A stretch of 64,000 nt of DNA. Origin: Tenericutes bacterium ADurb.BinA124 (lineage in GTDB: Bacteria > Bacillota_I > Bacilli_A > ML615J-28 > CAG-698). The translations under genes and the position numbers were made by a program. The stretch is from assembly GCA_002068415.1 (NCBI GenBank), contig MVZM01000001.1, positions 1 through 64,000 of the forward strand, given 5' to 3'. Positions 59,508 to 64,000 of this stretch are shown here, in pieces. The notes below the pieces were generated by a model. It saw only the letters and a program-made list of their open reading frames with translations, was not told the origin of the DNA and searched no databases. The stretch's first letter is position 1; each line of letters begins with the position of its first letter.

Positions 59508-60219
59508 GTTAGACCTTGATGTTATCTTGGCTAACTACAACAAGCCGGCGTTTTGGAAAAAGTCGTGGACGATTTTCAAAAGTGACACATTGACACTGGT
59601 TGCGGAAATCGTTCAAATTGATGTTAGAAGTAGTCTTATCACGATGAACATAAAAAGTGCGTCGAGTAAATATTATGATAAAAAGGCGCGAAAGCAAGCG
59701 AATATCTCTTGGGTTAATGCAAGTCTTACCATCCCATTCGCTGAAGGAAACGAATATACCAAAGAGAAGTTCCAAAGCGATTTAGTGCAGTGTTGTATAC
59801 GCGTTATTCGGTCTATAGAAACAGAACTAATAGAAAAATTTGCAGAATATAGAAACGCAAAAACACTTGCGTATGTTGAGGCGGAAAAACTTCGTGAAAT
59901 TGCGGAAGCCTATTTAGACGCAAACAATGTGACCAATTCAGAAATCCGGGAAGGATATATTGAATACTATATAGCAAATGCCAGTATTCCCCGTTACGAA
60001 TTAGAGGTTATAAAAAATTATCTTCACACGGTAATTCCACATCAATACTTGATGTGCGCTGCATTTATAGGCACGAAAGAGCATTATGATAATATTGCCA
60101 AGTCGTGTCATAAAACCAGAAAGTCAACCAAAATCAAACTTTGGTTGAAAATGCAAGAATTAAATACCGATGAATATGTCGAGGAAATGAAATCAGCTTT
60201 ACCCGCTATTCTCGGTTAA
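59476..60219 (+). CDS. Phage protein, unknown (247 residues)
   Basis: Starts at ATG 59476 behind AAGGAGAG, overlapping the ASCH gene by 32 bases; the open frame extends further up but has no ribosome site. Alpha/beta N-terminus, then helical. No motif recognised. Placement within the block of early/middle phage genes supports it as a real gene. Confidence 0.6.
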   Translation: MTNQLSTKIVKLDLDVILANYNKPAFWKKSWTIFKSDTLTLVAEIVQIDVRSSLITMNIKSASSKYYDKKARKQANISWVNASLTIPFAEGNEYTKEKFQSDLVQCCIRVIRSIETELIEKFAEYRNAKTLAYVEAEKLREIAEAYLDANNVTNSEIREGYIEYYIANASIPRYELEVIKNYLHTVIPHQYLMCAAFIGTKEHYDNIAKSCHKTRKSTKIKLWLKMQELNTDEYVEEMKSALPAILG

Positions 60220-60250
60220 ACATCAAAAATTATTAACGGAGGCATAAAAA

Positions 60251-61045
60251 ATGAATAAAACAATCGAAGATGTAGCTAACGAATATGTTACACAAGACAC
60301 AAGATACACAGCATTACCTTACGCTCTTCTGGTCATAGAAGAAGATTTTGTGCGAAATGATGACGAAGGCGATATAGTTGGTATTGTTTCGCCTTGTTAT
60401 GACAATGTATATGCTTATGATAGTTTACGCGATAAAAGGATTTTTGAAATAGCTATTGATGGTCTGGACGAGTCAAGCGAAGAAGATAAAAACATCATTG
60501 AGGAAATAAAAAAAGATTTCCTCAAAATTGAATTACTTGATGACTTAGAGGAGTTTTGGCATAAATATATAGATGATGACGCAAAAGTTTATATGTTTAG
60601 TAGTTATTATACTTACAAAGGTCGGCAAATGTTTCTAACCGAGTCGAGCGCAAAGGCGTATATCAAGGCGAATGAAGACAATTTACAGAACCCTAAAACC
60701 TATGGGATTCACATTTCGCAAAACAGAGACATGGAACTAGTCATTCAAGATTTAATGAAAAAAGCAACAGCTCCGTTTGATGAATGGAACCCAGAAGCAC
60801 AACGATATTACAAACATAATGTGTTATTGGGGCTGGAACAAGCTAATAAACCAGAAGTGGCATTATTAGAAAAATATCGCGAGTTTGTGAAATCAATTCA
60901 AAGAATTAGTAAGGTTTGTTGTAGCGATACAGAAGGCTTTAAAGAAATCGTTGATTTAACGCCAAGCGCTAATGATAAGGAGTTTGTATTTGTTGGGAAT
61001 GCTAAATTATTTAACGAAATCAAAAAAATGGAGAAGGAATTATAA
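60251..61045 (+). CDS. Phage protein, unknown (264 residues)
   Basis: ATG 60251 behind CGGAGG. Acidic throughout (many D/E in DDEGDIVG, DESSEEDKNIIEEI), which could mimic DNA or simply be a soluble protein; no motif is recognised. It ends at TAA overlapping the next ATG. Function not assigned. Confidence 0.6.
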   Translation: MNKTIEDVANEYVTQDTRYTALPYALLVIEEDFVRNDDEGDIVGIVSPCYDNVYAYDSLRDKRIFEIAIDGLDESSEEDKNIIEEIKKDFLKIELLDDLEEFWHKYIDDDAKVYMFSSYYTYKGRQMFLTESSAKAYIKANEDNLQNPKTYGIHISQNRDMELVIQDLMKKATAPFDEWNPEAQRYYKHNVLLGLEQANKPEVALLEKYREFVKSIQRISKVCCSDTEGFKEIVDLTPSANDKEFVFVGNAKLFNEIKKMEKEL

Positions 61046-61323
61046 TGGAAGTAAAAAATTATCGTAAAAAGCCGTTGGTTATTGAAGCGGTGCAATTAAC
61101 TGAAGGTAATTTTGGCGAAGTGAATCATTGGATAACCGGCAAAAAAGCTTCATACACAACCAATCGAGCTATTCGTTATGCATATGGCGGGCTGCCGATT
61201 GATACATTGGAGGGACGAGTAATTGCTAAAATTGGCGATTATGTTATCAAAGGAATCAAGGGCGAATTTTACCCTTGCAAAACGGAAATCTTTGAGGAAA
61301 GTTATGAAGAAAATGGAAATTGA
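61045..61323 (+). CDS. Small conserved phage protein (YIKGxxGEFYPC type)
   Basis: 92 residues with the recurring phage pattern YRKKPLVIEAVQLTE at the start and GDYVIKGIKGEFYPCKTEIFEESYE at the end (parts IGDYVIKGIKGEFYPC). Very similar proteins appear in many bacteriophages of both Gram types; role unknown. Overlaps the next gene. Confidence 0.78.
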   Translation: MEVKNYRKKPLVIEAVQLTEGNFGEVNHWITGKKASYTTNRAIRYAYGGLPIDTLEGRVIAKIGDYVIKGIKGEFYPCKTEIFEESYEENGN

Positions 61324-61522
61324 AAAACAAGCAATAACTTGTCCTAAATGTGGTCAATCTTTTTTTCAAGAAATTAGCAGTTTTTCAACGCTTGTTTACT
61401 ACCCGCCTATTTTTAAAGACGGAGTAAACATAAATCCCGATAGGAACAAAATTACCACAACCTATGAATGTCAATATTGTGGTAATAAATGGACAATTAG
61501 CAATATAAATGAGGTGAAATAA
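61304..61522 (+). CDS. Small zinc-ribbon phage protein
   Basis: 72 residues from ATG 61304 with GAGG upstream inside the previous gene. CPKCGQ (~10) and CQYCGN (~54) supply the four cysteines of a zinc ribbon. Function unknown. The end overlaps the next start. Confidence 0.65.
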   Translation: MKKMEIEKQAITCPKCGQSFFQEISSFSTLVYYPPIFKDGVNINPDRNKITTTYECQYCGNKWTISNINEVK

Positions 61523-61707
61523 TGAAATTAACTATTGAACTAAAAATGGTTTGTGATATACCGCTTGCAGGAGAACAAGACTTAAATGTCCTTGCTAAAG
61601 AAGTCAGTAACGCAATATTAACTGAATTTGATAACAAGGATTATGTTATGGTTGAAGTAAAAGTAACTTCAGAAGATGGTCGTGTATTTGAATTGAGGAA
61701 ACAATAA
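61522..61707 (+). CDS. Small phage protein (61 residues), unknown
   Basis: Starts at the TAATG junction with the zinc-ribbon gene (GAGGTG upstream) and ends at another TAATG. Alternating hydrophobic residues suggest beta strands around one helix. No family recognised. Confidence 0.55.
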   Translation: MKLTIELKMVCDIPLAGEQDLNVLAKEVSNAILTEFDNKDYVMVEVKVTSEDGRVFELRKQ

Positions 61708-62018
61708 TGTATTACTGTAGAATATGTGGCAAGAAAATGGAAAATACCGGCGACGATCGCTTGCAAGGGATTTGCTCTAGTTGTAGACCAAAAATAACAT
61801 CCGTAGCAAACAGCGAAACAAAGAAAACACCGCACGAAAAGTTATTGGACTTGGGTTGGTATTGCATAGAAGATTATGGGCATGCAATGGTGTATGGTTG
61901 GGACAAAGATAACGAAAGTAGACTTGTAGTCCATAAACAAGCAAAATGGTTTTATGCTAAATGTCGAATAGATTTAGAACTCGCCAAAATCTTGGTTGAG
62001 TATTTGGAGGAACTATGA
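61707..62018 (+). CDS. Zinc-finger phage protein, unknown
   Basis: 103 residues. N-terminal CRICGK...CSSCR (four Cys, residues 4-26) forms a zinc finger; the rest is a small alpha/beta domain with LGWYCIEDYGHAMVYGW. Role unknown. Ends in TGA overlapping the next ATG. Confidence 0.6.
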   Translation: MYYCRICGKKMENTGDDRLQGICSSCRPKITSVANSETKKTPHEKLLDLGWYCIEDYGHAMVYGWDKDNESRLVVHKQAKWFYAKCRIDLELAKILVEYLEEL

Positions 62019-62191
62019 CATTAGCAGAGTTAATCGAAGTTTTGGATTGTGGCTATCGGGTGCAGAACAGCAAAACAAAAAAAGGTATCCCTTTAAACAA
62101 GGACACCGAATCAAGCAAGTATCAAATTACTAGTATTTATGCCAAACATGATGATTTAATAATCATCGAAGTAGAGGAGGGAGAATTATGA
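62015..62191 (+). CDS. Small phage protein (58 residues), unknown
   Basis: ATG 62015 overlaps the previous stop (ATGA) behind TTGGAGGA; the TGA at 62189-62191 overlaps the ssb start. It reads TLAELIEVLDCGYRVQNSK... and ends VEEGEL. Function unknown. Confidence 0.55.
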   Translation: MTLAELIEVLDCGYRVQNSKTKKGIPLNKDTESSKYQITSIYAKHDDLIIIEVEEGEL

Positions 62192-62601
62192 ACCTAGTAA
62201 TCATCATAGGTAGAATTGTGAAAGACCCGGAACTCGTATTCATCAACGAGTTTAGGAAATGCGATTTCACTGTTGCAATTAACAGCTATTCATCTAAAAC
62301 GGACAAAAAAGTTGATTTTATCGATTGCACAGTTTGGGGCAAGCAAGCGGAAAATTTCGCAAAATATATGCGTAAAGGTTCGCAGGTCGCGGTCAAGGGT
62401 GCGCTATCAACCAATATTTACGAGACTAAGAACGGGGTCAAGGTCAAGCAAGTAAAAGTAAGCGTTGACCAGATAGAGTATATCGATAGCCCATCAAACA
62501 GGACCAAAGACCACGAGCACTACGAGCAACCGGAAGCGCCGGAACAACAACCAACGACGCCGTATAGTTTTATGCCTAGCAATGACGAATTACCGTTTTA
62601 G
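62188..62601 (+). CDS. ssb: Phage single-stranded DNA-binding protein
   Basis: 137 residues. OB fold: MNLVIIIGRIVKDPEL, FIDCTVWGKQAENFAKYMRKGSQVAVKG (parts IDCTVWGKQAENFAKYM, GSQVAVKGAL), followed by a Pro/Gln-rich linker and the acidic tip SNDELPF, the usual docking site for partner proteins. Coats ssDNA in replication and recombination with RecT. GGAGGGAG precedes ATG 62188, with a small overlap with the previous gene. Confidence 0.95.
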   Translation: MNLVIIIGRIVKDPELVFINEFRKCDFTVAINSYSSKTDKKVDFIDCTVWGKQAENFAKYMRKGSQVAVKGALSTNIYETKNGVKVKQVKVSVDQIEYIDSPSNRTKDHEHYEQPEAPEQQPTTPYSFMPSNDELPF

Positions 62602-62620
62602 GTATTAGTGGTAATTTAAT

Positions 62621-62743
62621 ATGACTGAAAAGGAAGAATTGGTTTACCAAAAGCTTAAGGACATCCTTAAAAAGTTATCAAAGAAAGAGGGGGTAAAAGT
62701 TATTGATGAATCAACAAACAAACCTAAACAATATACAAGATAA
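62621..62743 (+). CDS. Small basic phage protein (40 residues), unknown
   Basis: ATG 62621, stop TAA 62741-62743, overlapping the next gene by ~38 bases in another frame. Strongly charged helix (YQKLKDILKKLSKKEGVKV). Only weak ribosome site; probability moderate. Confidence 0.4.
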   Translation: MTEKEELVYQKLKDILKKLSKKEGVKVIDESTNKPKQYTR

Positions 62744-63269
62744 CAATATATATAATTTATATAATAATTTAGATGATAATAATCTAGATAATATTAATAT
62801 ATATTATATATATAATAATTTAAGGGTTAATATAAATAAGTTATCTAAAGAATTAAAAGAAACAGATAAAGCGCTTATTAAGTTAATCCAGGATGGTGGG
62901 CCAAAGCCGGTTAAAGCACAAGCGTTTGAACCAACAGGAATAAGGGGTTCCGCAAAAATCACACCGGAAAGAATTTATTTCCAAGCCATAACGGACTTAA
63001 TGCAGCGCATAGCTAATATTGAACTTCAGTTACAGTTAGAAAAAAACAAACTGAAGGATCTAATTGATCTTATTAATCAAGCTTCGGCAAGAGACCGGAA
63101 AAACCTAGAATTACAAGTTTTTATCGAGTGTCACATCAAGCATGAGAGTCTTTACAATCTATCCAAAAGGCTATACCGGACCAACGAGGGCGGGAAGAAG
63201 GTTTTTTATAATTACGGATATTTAAGGCAAATTAATATGGCAATTTTAAAGAAAATGCAAAAAAAGTGA
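62706..63269 (+). CDS. Probable phage late-gene transcription regulator (sigma-like/RinA-ArpU-like)
   Basis: About 187 residues (ATG 62706, or TTG 62703, behind GAGGGGG at 62688-62694). The first ~45 residues are almost only Asn, Asp, Ile, Tyr and Leu, encoded by nearly pure AT. From ~45 on is a helical region, with GSAKITPERIYFQAITDLMQRI (part ITPERIYFQAI), a coiled stretch, and a final HTH-like part (LEVFIECHIKHESLYNLSKRLYRTNEGGK; parts CHIKHESLYNLSKRLYRTN) at the C-terminus. Position before the packaging genes fits ArpU/RinA-type regulators that switch on late genes, but this is an inference. Confidence 0.55.
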   Translation: MNQQTNLNNIQDNNIYNLYNNLDDNNLDNINIYYIYNNLRVNINKLSKELKETDKALIKLIQDGGPKPVKAQAFEPTGIRGSAKITPERIYFQAITDLMQRIANIELQLQLEKNKLKDLIDLINQASARDRKNLELQVFIECHIKHESLYNLSKRLYRTNEGGKKVFYNYGYLRQINMAILKKMQKK

Positions 63270-63605
63270 AACAAAATTTGCAAAATCTAACAATTTGCTA
63301 TTGAAATCTAACAGCGGGTTGTGATATGGTATAAAATGTAGATTACTATGCTTAGTAGTTTACGCTTTCCTTCTTATCTACCCCATACAGCCACTAAGTA
63401 GCCTCCACTACTATGTGGCCCTCCTAAACATTCAATATATAACTTTAGTATTTGTATCTAATTAAGTAGTTAATATAATATATATATATTATTAACTACT
63501 TTTTTATTTATAATTATATATATAATAATATTTATGGTTATATATTTATAATATAATATATATATAGTATAATAATAAATAGACTAGAGAGGATTATTAA
63601 ACATT
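63270..63605. other. AT-rich intergenic region between early and late prophage genes
   Basis: No gene supported. It contains a possible promoter near the end (GTATAATAATAAATAGACTAGAGAGG before 63606: parts GTATAAT and the AGAGAGG ribosome-type site), a terminator-like hairpin (63465-63506) and long AT alternations (63530-63585). A pyrimidine-rich segment with CCACTAAGTAG... CCACTACTATGTGG (63401-63420) could fold. This is where a late promoter would be expected. Confidence 0.5.
63465..63506 (+). terminator. Rho-independent terminator of the early/middle genes
   Basis: AGTAGTTAATA (63465-63475) and TATTAACTACT (63490-63500) pair perfectly; six T follow. The loop is AT alternation. Confidence 0.8.
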
Positions 63606-63896
63606 ATGAAAAATCAAATTGCAAAACTATTGGACATTACTATCGATGGCGGAAAGTCTTATTATGTTGCTGGAGTTTACACATCTGAGTATCATGTTAA
63701 AAAGGCAGTAATGAAGTTCATTGATGACTACAACAAAACTCGTGATGTTAAAAAGGGTGATGTTGAGTATCATTACAGTGATGAGCTTTGGGTAGGTGTT
63801 GATGAGAATACTTTGGTTCTTCCTTTTGGCCCTGGAGCAGAATATCGTATTCGGCAAATAAAGATGAATAAACCTTTTTTTATACAAAAAGGATGA
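63606..63896 (+). CDS. Phage protein, unknown (96 residues)
   Basis: ATG 63606 behind AGAGAGGA. Single alpha/beta domain: DITIDGGKSYYVAGVYTSEYHVKKAVMKFIDDYNK (parts GKSYYVAGVYTSEYH, AVMKFIDDYNK). No family recognised. First gene after the AT-rich gap and directly before the last partial gene, so it probably belongs to the start of the packaging/late block. Confidence 0.6.
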   Translation: MKNQIAKLLDITIDGGKSYYVAGVYTSEYHVKKAVMKFIDDYNKTRDVKKGDVEYHYSDELWVGVDENTLVLPFGPGAEYRIRQIKMNKPFFIQKG

Positions 63897-63903
63897 TGGA
63901 TTA

Positions 63904-64000
63904 TGGGAAGACCTGGAAGCCAAATCCCAGAAACCAAGAGGAAAGAAATTGCCCTTCATTACTCGACTACTAATAACCAACAGCAAACAGCAACTCATTT
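63904..64000 (+). CDS. Phage protein, N-terminus only (possible terminase small subunit)
   Basis: ATG 63904 with GGATGATGGA just upstream; about 32 codons before the window ends. MGRPGSQIPETKRKEIALHYSTTNN looks like the start of an HTH protein, as in terminase small subunits or transposase-like HTH proteins. Position after a probable late regulator favours terminase. Too short to be sure. Confidence 0.45.

Overview
The window comes from a low-GC, Gram-positive-type bacterium. The gene set (lipoproteins with lipoboxes, an ECF sigma/anti-sigma pair, a CIRCE heat-shock operator, strong AGGAGG ribosome sites, Firmicutes-type GalT) and the use of TGA as an ordinary stop (for example at 7871-7873, 16383-16385 and 58493-58495) point to Bacillota or a standard-code relative of the mollicutes (Acholeplasma/Izemoplasma-like, or Erysipelotrichia-like). 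They argue against a code-4 Mycoplasma. The exact lineage cannot be fixed from sequence reading alone.

Region 1 (1-4.7 kb) is an AT-rich, decaying defence patch. It holds a type III-like restriction helicase-nuclease with a cut-off upstream partner, a 77-codon stump of an AbiEi-type antitoxin broken at an IS21 remnant, and an HTH-MNT nucleotidyltransferase antitoxin whose HEPN toxin partner is wrecked by frameshifts and stops. Region 2 (5-10.3 kb) holds two cyclic-di-GMP proteins (a PAS-GGDEF-HD-GYP receptor and a PAS-GGDEF cyclase) and a Fic protein behind a duplicated operator-like sequence. Region 3 (10.4-19 kb) is a cell-surface and envelope-signalling zone: a frameshifted lipoprotein, a BspA-like leucine-rich-repeat lipoprotein, a LytTR/DUF3021 pair, a small lipoprotein, an ECF sigma/anti-sigma pair and a beta-propeller lipoprotein.

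Region 4 (19-46.7 kb) is ordinary chromosome. It carries threonine breakdown (tdh-kbl), a glycerophosphodiesterase, an M32 carboxypeptidase, a two-gene ABC exporter, mscL, an SDR, a split chromate transporter, htpG under a CIRCE-overlapped promoter, a PIG-L deacetylase next to a homoserine-kinase-like protein with a degenerate ATP loop, an MFS carrier, pncB, a purB-purA-nudix operon, a guanylate-kinase-like gene, a large unknown membrane-anchored protein, pduL and galK-galT. Most transcription units end in clear hairpin-plus-T terminators.

Region 5 (46.7-64 kb) is the left part of a prophage inserted beside a tRNA-Lys(CUU) gene; its right end lies outside the window. It runs as integrase and CI-like repressor (leftward), then rightward small early genes, an SMC/SbcC-like ATPase + RecT + MBL-fold recombination set, a replication initiator with iteron-like repeats inside its gene, HNH endonuclease, PcfK/PcfJ-like genes, an ASCH-domain protein, SSB, a probable late regulator and the start of what may be the packaging genes.

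The strongest unexplained signal is in the prophage early genes. The 127-codon gene at 49267-49650 is tiled almost end to end by about nine inverted repeats (several with 9-14 bp stems and very short loops), followed by a terminator hairpin. Either its mRNA is a chain of hairpins or the stretch is also a structured functional RNA or DNA. Nothing in the protein explains this.
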